Below, piece after piece: positions 17,382-26,186 of a stretch of 64,000 nucleotides of DNA (within the stretch, counting starts at the first letter, position 1; each line of letters opens with the position of its first letter). Source of the stretch: Thalassobacillus_A hwangdonensis. Its GTDB lineage: Bacteria > Bacillota > Bacilli > Bacillales > Halobacillaceae. The stretch covers positions 1,411,178 to 1,475,177 of the forward strand of contig NZ_JBHTKL010000001.1 in NCBI RefSeq assembly GCF_042675915.1, read 5' to 3'. The notes beneath the pieces are model-generated. The model saw nothing but the letters and a program-made list of their open reading frames with translations, did not search any database and was not told the DNA's origin. The translations under genes and the position numbers were made by a program.

Positions 17382-20300
17382 ATGTCAGAAAACCAGAAAT
17401 TCAATGGCTTCATGACGAAACTGAAGGAGATTTGGCGTAAAGGTACGTTCCAGAAATCCGGACGGATCACGTATGATGTCGTTTGGAATATTATTTTATT
17501 TTTTATCATAATCGGTGTTGTCAGTCTATTTTTTGCAGGTGGTGTTGGAGCGGGATATTTCGCATCCCTTGTAAAAGATGAAAATATCCGTTCAAAAGCA
17601 CAGATGGAACAGGATGTCTATAATTACACCGAAACATCCGAGCTGTACTTCGATAATGAAGAATACTTAGGTAAAATCCGCTCCGACCTCTATCGTGAAG
17701 AAGTTGGACTCGGGGAAATTTCTGAGCATTTGAAGAATGCGGTCATCGCAACGGAGGACGAATTTTTCCATACTCATAACGGTGTAGTACCGAAAGCGAT
17801 TGCTCGTGCGATTGTCCAGGAAGTGACCAATTCGAACGTCAAAACTGGTGGTAGTACTTTGACACAGCAGTTGATCAAGAACCAGATCCTGACGAATGAA
17901 GTATCTTTCGAACGTAAAGCGAAAGAGATCCTTCTTGCCCTGCGTCTTGAGCGCTTCTTTGAAAAGGACGAGATTCTTGAAGCCTACTTGAATATCGTCC
18001 CGTTCGGACGTAATGCGAATGGACAGAACATTGCAGGCGCACAGACGGCAGCTGAAGGAATCTTTGGTGTGGAAGCGAAAGACTTGAATCTGGCACAGGC
18101 AGCATTCATCGCAGGTCTTCCCCAAAGCCCGACCTACTACTCCCCGTTCACCAACGGCGGAGAAGTGAAAAGTGAAGCAGGGCTTGAACCTTCCTTGAAT
18201 CGTATGAGAGAAGTACTTTCACGTATGCTGGAGAACGAATATATCAATCAAGCAGAATATGAAAAAGCACTTGCTTATGATATAAGAGAAAACTTCACAA
18301 AACCGACTGATTCCTCGATTGCGAATTATCCTTGGCTGACTTTCGAACTTGAAAAGCGTGCGATGGATAAGCTCGGTCAATACTTGGCAACGCAGGATGG
18401 TCATTCAGTGGAAGACTATGAAAACGATGCAGACTTGAATGAAGAATACAAGATTAAGGCTGAACGCGAGCTGCGTAGAGGTGGCTATAAGGTACATTCG
18501 ACCATCGATAAAGAAATGCACGATATTGTACAAAAAGTGAAGAACGAATATGAGAATTATGGCGCGGATCGTACACTGGTAGAAACAAATGAAGAAACTG
18601 GTGAAACCACCGAAACCGTTCTTCCTGTACAAGTCGGAAGTACAATCATTGAGAATAAAACCGGTAAAATCAAAGCATTCATCGGTGGACGTGACTTTGA
18701 TAAAAGTCAGGTGAACTACGCAACAGACTCCCAACGTACCAATGGTAGTACGATGAAACCTGTTCTGGTTTACGCACCAGCAATGGAACTGGGTGAAGTA
18801 CAACCTGGTTCCGTAATTGCAGATACTTCCATGTACTATACTGGCACGGATAATGAAGTTACCAACTATACGATGCGCTATCACGGTTTCACCTCCGCAA
18901 GGGAAGCGCTAAAGAAATCTTATAACGTCCCAGCAGTTAAGACTTATAAGAAAATAATCAATAAAAATCCGAAGCAGTTCATGGATAAAATGGGCTACAC
19001 CACAATTCCTGAAGCAGCTTTCTCATACGAATCTTCCGCTATCGGGACCACCTTGGTCACAAATGAGGAAAATACGAATGCCTATGCAACTTTTGGTAAC
19101 ATGGGTAAATTCGTTGATGCTTATATGATCGATCGTATTGAAACGAAGGATGGAAAAATCATCTATCAGCATGAAAGTGAAGCAGTCGACGTTTTCAGTC
19201 CTCAAACAGCTTATTTGATGGTCGATATGATGAGGGATGTCCTCCGCTCAGGTACTGCTGCAGGAGTGCCGCCACAACTGAAATATTCTGGAGTTGACTG
19301 GGCTGGAAAAACCGGTACAACGAATGATTATAAGGATACATGGTTCATCGCAACGAATCCTAATGTTACAGTCAGTATGTGGATGGGGTATGATCGGAAA
19401 TTCAGCTTGAATAAAAATGGATACAGTAGCAGAAATACGACACTATGGTCAAAAGTAGTCAACGCCCTTTCCGATGTACGACCGGAACTGATGGTTCCTG
19501 ACAGCGGCTTCCAAAGCCCTGGAGGACTGGTTACTCGTTCCTACTGTGCATCATCCGGTATGGCACCTTCTGAGCTTTGCTCGAAAGTTGGCCTAGTTGA
19601 GTCAGACATATTCAATTCGAAATTCGCTCCAAACAAAAAAGATAACAGCTTGATTGGCGGAGACTTCGTCAAAGTAAAAGACAGGATGGTTGTAGCAGGC
19701 GCCAAAACACCAAGTGAGTTCATCATTGAAGGTGGCGGAGTCATGCTGAACCCTGCTTATCTGAAAGAGAACAATTTGAACAAGCCTGAAGTGCTGAAAG
19801 ATCTGATTCCTAATTCAGCACGATGGGATAAAGTAGCCTTGCCATCAGGTGATTCGATCGCTTCATCTGTAGCAAGTTCTGATGAAATCAAAGATGACGG
19901 AAAGAATCCAGCTGCTCCAGGCGGTATTTCTGCAAGTGGATCTGCCATCAGCTGGTCAGCATCAGGATCCAATGATGTCGTAGGCTATCGCATCTATCGC
20001 TCCGCCAAGTCAGGCGCAAACTTCAGCCTGCTGGGAAGTACAACTGACTTATCCTACAACTTCTCAGGTAAAGACGGATATTATGCAGTTCGTGCAGTCG
20101 ACTATTTCGGAAGGGAATCTTCCTTATCCAAGCCTGTTAAAGTAGGTACACCGGATAAAAAAGAAGAGAAACCGAAACCTCCGAAAAAGGATAAACCGAA
20201 AGAAGATCCTAAACCTGACGATCCAGAGCCTGAAGATAACGATGATAACGAAGGCGATAACGGAGGAACCGATGATGGTGGTGACTCTGGTGAAGGCGGA

Positions 20301-20420
20301 TCAGGCGGAAACGACGATTCAGACTCTGGCGGAGATGATGAAGCTGGAGGAGACTCTGGAGGCGGAGAAGCCGGAGGAGATTCTGGAGATGGAGAAGCCG
20401 GAGGAGACTCCGAAGAATAA
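17382..20420 (+). CDS. Class A penicillin-binding protein (PBP1A family)
   Basis: 1012 residues. Polymerises glycan and cross-links peptides outside the membrane. Order: cytoplasmic N-terminus; membrane anchor (~residues 37-62); GT51 transglycosylase with ATEDEFFHTHNG (~125) and GGSTLTQQLIKN; transpeptidase with SxxK STMK at Ser456, SYN in KKSYNVPAVK and KTGT at ~643. A fibronectin-III-like domain follows (~845-920). The tail is Lys/Pro-rich, then Asp/Gly/Glu-rich low complexity to the end. The ATG at 17382 follows AGGAGG. Monocistronic, divergent from tyrS. Confidence 0.95.
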   Translation: MSENQKFNGFMTKLKEIWRKGTFQKSGRITYDVVWNIILFFIIIGVVSLFFAGGVGAGYFASLVKDENIRSKAQMEQDVYNYTETSELYFDNEEYLGKIRSDLYREEVGLGEISEHLKNAVIATEDEFFHTHNGVVPKAIARAIVQEVTNSNVKTGGSTLTQQLIKNQILTNEVSFERKAKEILLALRLERFFEKDEILEAYLNIVPFGRNANGQNIAGAQTAAEGIFGVEAKDLNLAQAAFIAGLPQSPTYYSPFTNGGEVKSEAGLEPSLNRMREVLSRMLENEYINQAEYEKALAYDIRENFTKPTDSSIANYPWLTFELEKRAMDKLGQYLATQDGHSVEDYENDADLNEEYKIKAERELRRGGYKVHSTIDKEMHDIVQKVKNEYENYGADRTLVETNEETGETTETVLPVQVGSTIIENKTGKIKAFIGGRDFDKSQVNYATDSQRTNGSTMKPVLVYAPAMELGEVQPGSVIADTSMYYTGTDNEVTNYTMRYHGFTSAREALKKSYNVPAVKTYKKIINKNPKQFMDKMGYTTIPEAAFSYESSAIGTTLVTNEENTNAYATFGNMGKFVDAYMIDRIETKDGKIIYQHESEAVDVFSPQTAYLMVDMMRDVLRSGTAAGVPPQLKYSGVDWAGKTGTTNDYKDTWFIATNPNVTVSMWMGYDRKFSLNKNGYSSRNTTLWSKVVNALSDVRPELMVPDSGFQSPGGLVTRSYCASSGMAPSELCSKVGLVESDIFNSKFAPNKKDNSLIGGDFVKVKDRMVVAGAKTPSEFIIEGGGVMLNPAYLKENNLNKPEVLKDLIPNSARWDKVALPSGDSIASSVASSDEIKDDGKNPAAPGGISASGSAISWSASGSNDVVGYRIYRSAKSGANFSLLGSTTDLSYNFSGKDGYYAVRAVDYFGRESSLSKPVKVGTPDKKEEKPKPPKKDKPKEDPKPDDPEPEDNDDNEGDNGGTDDGGDSGEGGSGGNDDSDSGGDDEAGGDSGGGEAGGDSGDGEAGGDSEE

Positions 20421-20461
20421 TATTCAATAAAAAAAAGATGTAGAAGTATCACTTAATTTAT

Positions 20462-20592
20462 ATAGCGTAGTCAACATACGCAGACTCCTACGGGAACAGC
20501 ACGAGTCCGAAGGCCCCACAGGAAAACGGTCTGTGTTTTCCGAGGAGACTGAGGCCGTGCCCGAGGAACGCGAAGTATGTTGACGGAGCTAT
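20462..20592 (+). repeat. ~130-bp imperfect palindromic repeat, copy A
   Basis: Between the PBP gene and acuA. The outer inverted repeat is GTCAACATAC / GTATGTTGAC, flanked by ATAGC/GCTAT. The interior contains GGGAACAGCACGAGTC and GAGGCCGTGCCCG. The central hairpin GGAAAAC-GGTCTGT-GTTTTCC (20521-20541) has a 7-bp stem and 7-base loop. Two more copies lie at 29644 and 45983 (inverted). No open reading frame. Confidence 0.85.
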
Positions 20593-20613
20593 GCACGCAT
20601 CATCAATATTTTT

Positions 20614-20660
20614 AAAAGATCCGATAAATTCGAATGAATTTTATCGGGTCTTTCTTTTTT
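20614..20660 (+). terminator. PBP gene terminator
   Basis: AAGATCCGATAAA/TTTATCGGGTCTT stem followed by TTTTTTT; lies beyond repeat copy A, so the repeat may be in the PBP 3' UTR. Confidence 0.8.
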
Positions 20661-20778
20661 TCACCAACCTCCATACAAATTTCAAGTGATTTGTCACACA
20701 TAGGACCTTTCAGAAGATTTCAATAAGACTGGATTCCTGTATAATGGAATTAACCCTTTTTAAACAGGTGGTGTATCA

Positions 20779-21429
20779 ATGAAGCATGTGAAGACATACC
20801 ATTCCATGGAAGTGGAAACGGAAAATAGTTCCTTGATCGTAGAAGGTCCATTAGCCTCAGAAGAACTCTCCAAATATGAATTCCATCAAGGACTGACAGC
20901 ATTTCGTCCACCTTTTAAACAGTTCGAAGCGGTGAAATCGATCGCCGACTTCGACGAAGGACGCATCATCATTGCAAGGCACAACGAAACCATCGTCGGC
21001 TATGTCACGTACCTCCACCCCGACCCGCTGGAAAGATGGTCACACTTCAATATGGAAGACCTGCTTGAGTTAGGTGCTATTGAAGTTGCTGATGGTTACC
21101 GGGGATACAGAGTCGGCTCCCATCTTCTCCGGGTAGCGATGATGGATGAATTCATGGAAAACTATATCATCATTTCTACAGAATATTACTGGCATTGGGA
21201 CTTGAAAGGAACGGGCCTCAGTATCTGGGATTATCGAAATGTCATGGAAAAAATGATGGCCGCAGGCGGACTGACCCCTGCCCCCACAGATGATCCTGAA
21301 ATTGTTTCCCACCCGGCTAACTGTCTGATGGTTCGCATTGGTGATAATGTCAGTGATACATCGATTGAAAAGTTTGATGAATTACGCTTCTTGAAGCGTC
21401 ACGCATACCGTAAACAAAGGAGGTCCTAG
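20779..21429 (+). CDS. acuA: GNAT acetyltransferase AcuA
   Basis: 216 residues. In B. subtilis AcuA acetylates and inactivates acetyl-CoA synthetase AcsA. The GNAT acetyl-CoA loop is in LGAIEVADGYRGYRVGSHLL (V-x-x-x-x-RGxxxG). Substrate-side blocks include EFHQGLTAFRPPFKQ and STEYYWHWDLK. First gene of the acuABC operon, 1 bp before acuB. Its usual divergent target gene acsA is not next door. Confidence 0.94.
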   Translation: MKHVKTYHSMEVETENSSLIVEGPLASEELSKYEFHQGLTAFRPPFKQFEAVKSIADFDEGRIIIARHNETIVGYVTYLHPDPLERWSHFNMEDLLELGAIEVADGYRGYRVGSHLLRVAMMDEFMENYIIISTEYYWHWDLKGTGLSIWDYRNVMEKMMAAGGLTPAPTDDPEIVSHPANCLMVRIGDNVSDTSIEKFDELRFLKRHAYRKQRRS

Positions 21430-21430
21430 T

Positions 21431-22078
21431 ATGATTGTCGAAGAGATCATGAAAACAGAGGTCATCACCCTTTCCCCGACAGATACGATTGAGCGGGCAC
21501 TCACACTTCTGAATGAAAACCATATACGTCATTTACCTATCGTCGATAAGGATCACTGTGTTATCGGGATTGTATCTGATAGGGATGTAAGAGATGCGAG
21601 TCCATCGACATTCGATGATGATCCGAATCCAGCAGAACTGAAGAACGAAATCCGTTCAATTATGACATCACCCGTCATAACGGTGCATCCTCTGGATTTC
21701 GTTGAAGAGGTTGCCGGCATTTTCTACGAGCATGAAATCGCCTGTGTGCCGGTAACAAAAGAAGACAGGCTTGTGGGAATCATTACAGAGAAAGATATGC
21801 TGTACACCCTAATACAATTGACAGGAACGAATGTTCAAAGTTCCCAGATCGAAGTGAAAGTCATCAATAAACCTGGTATCCTTCCTCAAGTGTCCCAAGT
21901 GTTAGGAAAACGCAAAGTGAATATCAGTTCTGTACTGATCTATCCTTACAAGGAAGATGCCAACTACAAGATCATCGTTTTCCGTGTCCAGACGATGAAT
22001 CCTATGCCGATCATCAATGACTTGAAAGAGGCAGGCTATGAAGTGTTATGGCCTAACATGCCGGGGATGTCACCATGA
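21431..22078 (+). CDS. acuB: AcuB: tandem CBS plus ACT domain protein
   Basis: 215 residues. Two CBS modules (MIVEEIMKTEVITLSPTDTI..., and IRSIMTSPVITVHPLDFVEE...) are followed by an ACT domain from ~residue 137 (IEVKVINKPGILPQVSQVLG). Probably a small-molecule sensor in acetate/acetoin metabolism; the exact role in the acu operon is unresolved. The last 4 bp overlap acuC (ATGA). Confidence 0.93.
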   Translation: MIVEEIMKTEVITLSPTDTIERALTLLNENHIRHLPIVDKDHCVIGIVSDRDVRDASPSTFDDDPNPAELKNEIRSIMTSPVITVHPLDFVEEVAGIFYEHEIACVPVTKEDRLVGIITEKDMLYTLIQLTGTNVQSSQIEVKVINKPGILPQVSQVLGKRKVNISSVLIYPYKEDANYKIIVFRVQTMNPMPIINDLKEAGYEVLWPNMPGMSP

Positions 22079-23253
22079 CCTGTAAAGCAGCTTTCATTTT
22101 TGCCGATGAATTCATGAATTACCGATTCCGGGATGATCACCCTTTCAACCAGCAGCGCGTCCGGATGACGAAGGAACTTCTTGAGGCGGAAAATGCGCTG
22201 CACACTGACAGCATCATGGCTCCTCGTGCTGCTACAGATGATGAACTCTTACTCGTACATAGCAGAAAATACGTGGAGGCAGTGAAAAAAGCCGGGCAAG
22301 GTTTATTGAAGGAAGATGAAGGACTGGAATTCGGAATCGGCACAGAGGACACACCTATATTTGAAAACATGCATGAAGCTTCATCTTTACTTGTAGGCAG
22401 TACGCTGACAGCTATCGATGCAGTGCTTGAGGGAAATTATGACCATGCATTGAACCTTGGCGGTGGACTGCATCATGGGTTCGAACGGAAGGCTTCAGGC
22501 TTTTGCATCTACAATGATGGCGCGGTCGGAATCAAATATATAAGAGAAAAATATGATTATAAAGTGTTGTATGTTGATACCGATGCACACCACGGAGATG
22601 GTGTCCAGTGGGCGTTTTATGATGATCCGAATGTGTGCACCTTTTCCATTCATGAAACGGGCAGATACTTATTCCCCGGTACAGGAAATGTGAATGAACG
22701 CGGATTGAAAGAAGGCTACGGTTATTCGTTCAACCTCCCCATCGATGCATTCACGGAGGATGAATCTTTTCTTGAATTATATGAATCCGCTTTCAGAAAA
22801 ATTGTTGAATTTTTCAAGCCAGATGTCATTGTTACACAGAATGGTGCGGATGCCCATTATTTTGACCCTCTCACCCACTTATGTTCAACAATGAAAATAT
22901 ATGAAGAAATCCCCCGGCTTGCGCATGAACTCTCCCATGAGTTCTGTGAAGGACGATGGATTGCTCTTGGAGGCGGTGGATACGATATTTGGCGAGTGGT
23001 GCCAAGGGCTTGGGCACAAATTTGGCAAGTGATGAATACCGGTAAACCATTCGAAGGAAAGCTGCCTCCAAACTGGATTGATGATTGGAGCAGCGCATCA
23101 CCTGTAGAATTGCCATCGACCTGGTCGGACCCGGAACCTCTTTATAAACCTATCCCGAGAAAAGCGGAGATAACCGAAAAGAACAAGAAGGTTCTGGAAA
23201 AAGCGATGCAATTCATAGACAACCAAAATAAATATAAGCCTCAATCCATGTAA
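22075..23253 (+). CDS. acuC: Class I-type lysine deacetylase AcuC
   Basis: 392 residues, histone-deacetylase fold. Zinc and catalytic residues are visible: NLGGGLHHGFERKASGFC, VDTDAHHGDGVQWAFYDD, VTQNGADAHYFDPL, and ALGGGGYDIWRVV. In B. subtilis it removes acetyl groups from AcsA, reversing AcuA. Translationally coupled to acuB and ended by a strong terminator. Confidence 0.95.
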   Translation: MTCKAAFIFADEFMNYRFRDDHPFNQQRVRMTKELLEAENALHTDSIMAPRAATDDELLLVHSRKYVEAVKKAGQGLLKEDEGLEFGIGTEDTPIFENMHEASSLLVGSTLTAIDAVLEGNYDHALNLGGGLHHGFERKASGFCIYNDGAVGIKYIREKYDYKVLYVDTDAHHGDGVQWAFYDDPNVCTFSIHETGRYLFPGTGNVNERGLKEGYGYSFNLPIDAFTEDESFLELYESAFRKIVEFFKPDVIVTQNGADAHYFDPLTHLCSTMKIYEEIPRLAHELSHEFCEGRWIALGGGGYDIWRVVPRAWAQIWQVMNTGKPFEGKLPPNWIDDWSSASPVELPSTWSDPEPLYKPIPRKAEITEKNKKVLEKAMQFIDNQNKYKPQSM

Positions 23254-23254
23254 A

Positions 23255-23287
23255 AAGAGGGTGCCCGGTAAAGCCGGACACCCTCTT
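23255..23287. terminator. Bidirectional terminator, acuC / motS
   Basis: AAGAGGGTGCCCGG and CCGGACACCCTCTT stem between convergent genes. Confidence 0.85.
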
Positions 23288-23290
23288 CTC

Positions 23291-24097
23291 TTATGTCTGA
23301 TCATATGTAGGATCAAGTATGACGATCTCAACACGTCTGTTCTTCTTCAAGTTTTCAGGCGAATCATTTGGCACATTCGGTCGAGTATCCCCATATGCAA
23401 CAGCCGAAAAGCGTGTCGCGTCCAACTCCGTAGCTGATGAAATATAGCGTATGACACTGCTTGCCCTTGCACCTGACAACTCCCAATTCGATGGGTAACG
23501 GAAGGTGGAAATCGGTCTGCTATCCGTATGCCCCTCCACTTTGATATGGTTGGGGATATTTTTAAGCAGTGTGCCCACTTTGACAAGAAACGGTTGTCCG
23601 GACTCCAGGATTTCAGCTTCTCCTGATTCAAACAATAATTGCTCCTGGAGGACAAGGACGACACCTCGATCCGTCCTGGAGGCGGAAATTACATCATTCA
23701 ATTCATTTTGCTTCAGGAATTGCTCCACTTCGTTCACCAGTTGCTCCAGGCTCTCTTCCCCCCGATCATTCCCTTGCGTTTGCCGGGATTCGGCATCATA
23801 ATCGGTGGAATTCGTCTGATTCGTCGGTGTTTCGAATTCATTCGAAGTTTTGCCATTTTCCTGCGGACTGGATTGTTCAGTCGGATTCTCCATTTCCACT
23901 GGTGATGGATAGAAATCAAAAATCATCCGGTTACGGAAAGATTCAGCGATGGCTTCAAATTTGACTAAATCAATTTGTGACATGGAGAACAAAAGAATGA
24001 AGAAAACCAGAATCAACGTCATCATGTCTGAATAGGTCACCATCCACTTCGGTGCACCTTTGTCTTCCCGCTGTTTCCGCTTATTCCTACGCTTCAT
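23291..24097 (-). CDS. motS: MotS: Na+-type flagellar stator subunit B
   Basis: 268 residues. Single N-terminal helix with the ion-binding Asp in WMVTYSDMMTLILVFFILLFS; a Pro/Gln/Asn-rich linker; then an OmpA/MotB peptidoglycan-binding domain with VEGHTDSRPIS and NWELSGARASSVIRY. With MotP it forms the Na+-driven stator. The frame opens upstream to 24169 inside motP; the ATG at 24097 gives the family start and overlaps motP by 11 bp. Position downstream of ccpA is as in B. subtilis. Confidence 0.93.
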   Translation of the reverse strand: MKRRNKRKQREDKGAPKWMVTYSDMMTLILVFFILLFSMSQIDLVKFEAIAESFRNRMIFDFYPSPVEMENPTEQSSPQENGKTSNEFETPTNQTNSTDYDAESRQTQGNDRGEESLEQLVNEVEQFLKQNELNDVISASRTDRGVVLVLQEQLLFESGEAEILESGQPFLVKVGTLLKNIPNHIKVEGHTDSRPISTFRYPSNWELSGARASSVIRYISSATELDATRFSAVAYGDTRPNVPNDSPENLKKNRRVEIVILDPTYDQT

Positions 24098-24908
24098 TGG
24101 CTGCTTCCCCCAAGTAAGCTTCTTCTTCTTCGAACTCCTCCTGTCTATCTTCATTCGATAAGAAGGCACTCAGTTTCTCTTCCAATATCTTAGGGTTCTG
24201 TCCGGATTGTACACCGATGACGCCTTCGATAATGATCTGACGCAAAAAGATTTCCTGATCGGTCTTATTCGAAAGCTTTCCAGCCATCGGGGTGAAAACC
24301 AGATTGGCGAGAACCGTACCATAGAATGTCGTCAGTAAGGCTACTGCCATTTTAGGACCTAGTGTTGTAGGGTCACTTAAGCTGTTCAGCATCAATACAA
24401 GCCCGATAAGTGTCCCGATCATCCCCCATGCCGGCGCATACTCTGCCGATTTAATAAGGATGGATCTTCCCCGCTCATGACGTTCTTCCAATGCATCGAT
24501 TTCTGCATTCATAATGTCATTGATGACATCAGGTTCAATTCCGTCCACCGCAAGCAGGATGCCTTTCCTGATGAAAGGATCATCAATCTCATCCAGCTCA
24601 CTTTCCAATGCTAATAAGCCTTCACGTCGTGCCTTCTCTGAAAGCTTGACGAAAAGACCGATGAGTTCTTTCAAATTCATGTCACTCTTATTGAAAGCTA
24701 CACGCATGACTTTCCACGTTAGCTTAAGTTCATCCAAATTGAAATTGATCAGCAAAGCAGCCACTAATCCACCAAGCACAATCAAAATCGAAGATATTTG
24801 GACGAAGGATTGCATTCCGGAGACACCGCCACTGGACAGAATCCCGAACATGATCATGATTGTTCCGAGTGTAATACCAATTGGAGTTAAAATATCACGC
24901 TTTTTCAT
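24087..24908 (-). CDS. motP: MotP: Na+-type flagellar stator subunit A
   Basis: 273 residues, four membrane helices (around residues 9-28, 34-52, 150-170 and 180-200). Cytoplasmic loop with charged FVKLSEKARREGLLALESEL, the rotor-contact region; VALLTTFYGTVLANLVFTP is a MotA/ExbB block. The ccpA-linked motPS arrangement is typical for the sodium stator. It is 47 bp downstream of ccpA with no terminator seen between them. Confidence 0.94.
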   Translation of the reverse strand: MKKRDILTPIGITLGTIMIMFGILSSGGVSGMQSFVQISSILIVLGGLVAALLINFNLDELKLTWKVMRVAFNKSDMNLKELIGLFVKLSEKARREGLLALESELDEIDDPFIRKGILLAVDGIEPDVINDIMNAEIDALEERHERGRSILIKSAEYAPAWGMIGTLIGLVLMLNSLSDPTTLGPKMAVALLTTFYGTVLANLVFTPMAGKLSNKTDQEIFLRQIIIEGVIGVQSGQNPKILEEKLSAFLSNEDRQEEFEEEEAYLGEAANEA

Positions 24909-24955
24909 ACTCTCTCTCCCTAATCTGCGTTTCTATTCTAACTCCTATATCGGCA

Positions 24956-25957
24956 TTATTCTGATTTTGTTGAGTCTCTTTCGATAATTCGATGTGGAAG
25001 AATGACGTTTTGCTCCTCTACCTGCTCTTTATTCATATATTTCGTCAGCAGGCGCATAGCGACCGCTCCAATATCATACATCGGCTGTACGACAGTGGAC
25101 AATTTAGGGCGCACCATTGTGGCAAGTCGCGTATTATCGAATCCGAACACTTCGATATCCTCAGGTACTTTCAATCCTCTGTCCTGTGCTCCATGGATGA
25201 CGCCAAGTGCCATCTCATCCGAGGATACAAAAATCGCTCTTGGAGGATTTGCAAGCTCGTTCAACTGTTCGAATGCTTCTATGCCTGAATCATAGGAGTA
25301 GTCGCCTGTTACAACAAGTTCATCAACAGCCTCCACCCCTGCTTCTTCCAATGCTCTGCGATAGCCATCCATTTTCTGTGTATTGATGACGGTATCTTCA
25401 GGACCAGATACGAAAGCAACACGCTGATTATCATGGGAAAGCATCAGCTTTGTCGCTTCATAAGCTGCTTCCTCGTAATTGATATTGACGGATGGAATGC
25501 TGTTCGTTTCATCAATCGTGGCAGCCAGAGCAACAGGTACTGGTGCACTCTTGAATTCCTGGATATGTTCGTCGGTAATGTTTCCACCCATAAAGACAAG
25601 GCCATCGACTTGTTTTCCGAGCATCGTATTGATGAGATGGACTTCTTTATCCTTATTCTGATCGGAGTTGCTTAAAATGATATTGTAATTGTACATCGTT
25701 GCAATATCTTCGATTCCTCGAGCCAATTCAGCAAAGAAGATGCTGGAAATATCAGGGATAATCACTCCGACAGTCGTCGTCTTTTTACTTGCCAACCCTC
25801 GTGCTACAGCATTTGGACGATAGCCTAGTCGTTCAATGGCATCTGTCACCTTTTTCCTCGTTGCAGGTTTGACATTCGGATTCCCATTGACCACTCTCGA
25901 TACAGTCGCCATCGAAACATTGGCCTCTCTCGCTACGTCATATATGGTTACATTCAT
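24956..25957 (-). CDS. ccpA: Catabolite control protein A
   Basis: 333 residues, LacI/GalR family. HTH at the N-terminus (TIYDVAREANVSMATVSRVVNGNPNV split here as two blocks), hinge YRPNAVARGLASKKT, then a periplasmic-binding-like core. Binds cre sites when complexed with HPr-Ser46-P. The frame runs upstream to 26032, but the ATG at 25957 has GAGGAGGGAAC ahead and matches the family start. A cre-type site is present in this window at 50161. Confidence 0.96.
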   Translation of the reverse strand: MNVTIYDVAREANVSMATVSRVVNGNPNVKPATRKKVTDAIERLGYRPNAVARGLASKKTTTVGVIIPDISSIFFAELARGIEDIATMYNYNIILSNSDQNKDKEVHLINTMLGKQVDGLVFMGGNITDEHIQEFKSAPVPVALAATIDETNSIPSVNINYEEAAYEATKLMLSHDNQRVAFVSGPEDTVINTQKMDGYRRALEEAGVEAVDELVVTGDYSYDSGIEAFEQLNELANPPRAIFVSSDEMALGVIHGAQDRGLKVPEDIEVFGFDNTRLATMVRPKLSTVVQPMYDIGAVAMRLLTKYMNKEQVEEQNVILPHRIIERDSTKSE

Positions 25958-26111
25958 GGGGTGTTCCCTCCTCAAATTTTTTCTTTTTCTGTTTAATAAA
26001 TCAATGATTGTACAGGATGATTCCTTATGCAACCAGGTTCTCCAATCAATCTGCTATTAAAATCATACCCTAAAATGTCGAAAGATAAAATAAACATGCA
26101 TGAAAACATGT

Positions 26112-26142
26112 ATTATACAGTGAATATACAGTTCCTTGTCAA
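26112..26142 (-). promoter_or_regulatory. Likely ccpA promoter
   Basis: Minus strand TTGACA, 19 bp, TATAAT (preceded by TG). The spacing is longer than ideal. The -35 is 2 bp past the aroA terminator stem. Confidence 0.5.
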
Positions 26143-26143
26143 G

Positions 26144-26179
26144 TAAAAAAGCCGAGCTATCCACTACATAGCCCGGCTT
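26144..26179 (-). terminator. aroA terminator
   Basis: AAGCCGGGCTATGTAG...TAGCTCGGCTTTTTT stem-loop with T run. Confidence 0.9.
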
Positions 26180-26186
26180 GACTTAA

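Noticed and set aside
20102..20452. 116-residue Ser/Pro-rich ORF on the minus strand under the PBP tail
   Set aside because: It mirrors the GGxGAx repeats of the PBP coding tail, has no ribosome site and no family resemblance.
20462..20592. Repeat element as a CRISPR unit or insertion sequence
   Set aside because: Copies are 9-16 kb apart, with no spacers, no cas genes, no transposase frame.
23734..23919. 61-residue minus-strand ORF inside motS
   Set aside because: Out-of-frame shadow of the motS linker, Arg/Met/Lys-rich with no site.
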